32,976 nt of DNA from assembly GCA_020629695.1 (NCBI GenBank), contig JAHDCV010000044.1, positions 1 to 32,976 of the forward strand, in the 5' to 3' direction. The notes under the pieces were generated by a model. That model worked only from the letters and a program-made list of their open reading frames with translations. It had not been told where the DNA came from and made no database searches. Every line of letters begins with the position of its first letter. The first letter of the stretch is position 1. Both the position numbers and the translations under genes were made by a program. The stretch comes from Acidimicrobiales bacterium (GTDB taxonomy: Bacteria > Actinomycetota > Acidimicrobiia > Acidimicrobiales > SZUA-35). Positions 32,965 through 32,976 of this stretch are shown piece by piece.

Positions 32965-32976
32965 GTGCACACCCCA

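Noticed and set aside
1-32976. tRNA, rRNA, CRISPR and insertion sequences
   Set aside because: Reading both strands, I saw no cloverleaf with a T-loop, no regularly spaced repeats and no transposase motifs.

Overview
This is a high-GC window, dense in genes and rich in GTG starts, from a free-living member of the Actinomycetota. The best lineage markers are a mycothione reductase (mycothiol is an actinobacterial thiol), two F420-type luciferase-like oxidoreductases, and a GlgC/GlgA/GlgX/GlgP glycogen set. The overall gene mix and the leaderless promoters make me think of Acidimicrobiia, but that placement is inference. I see no rRNA, tRNA, CRISPR array, insertion sequence or prophage. Most of the window is ordinary metabolism and transport.

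Layout. 1-2538 (minus): a partial, very low-complexity RG-rich hypothetical protein, then a Xer-type tyrosine recombinase. 2734-7043 (plus): a 53-residue zinc-ribbon protein, a DedA/VTT membrane protein, a MATE exporter, a CaiB/BaiF CoA-transferase and pantothenate kinase CoaA, several with overlapping ends. 7143-8108: a DUF808 membrane protein. 8232-15018: the glycogen block, with glgP-glgX-glgA on plus meeting glgC on minus tail to tail with a 19-bp coding overlap. 15019-15458: the only long non-coding stretch, holding a chain of strong RNA hairpins before a YceI-family gene. 16234-18284 (minus): two tandem F420-type oxidoreductases. 18349-20439: a crotonase-fold enzyme and an MFS transporter. 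20562-28533: a complete Dpp/Opp-type ABC importer operon (two ATPases, lipoprotein, two permeases, and a second divergent lipoprotein). 28556-29425 (minus): a 3-hydroxyisobutyrate-dehydrogenase-like enzyme, divergent from an aminotransferase, mycothione reductase and a PAS plus degenerate GGDEF protein that ends just inside the window.

How the parts work together. GlgC makes ADP-glucose, GlgA polymerises it, and GlgX and GlgP debranch and phosphorolyse the polymer, so both synthesis and breakdown of glycogen sit in one place (no branching enzyme is in the window). The ABC operon would import peptides or related solutes, with two binding proteins probably widening specificity.

What is most worth a second look. 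(1) Eight start codons have a (T/C)ANNNT hexamer exactly 6 or 7 bases upstream, the signature of leaderless transcription; it also re-decides the start of glgC. (2) The structured RNA region before the YceI gene has a pseudoknot-capable 10-bp pairing and a UUCG hairpin followed by a short T run. (3) A perfect 14-bp palindrome sits on the likely promoter of the ABC operon, with hairpins at both ends of its first binding-protein gene. (4) The RG-box and polyampholyte protein at the left edge is unrecognised. I found no convincing new multi-gene system.
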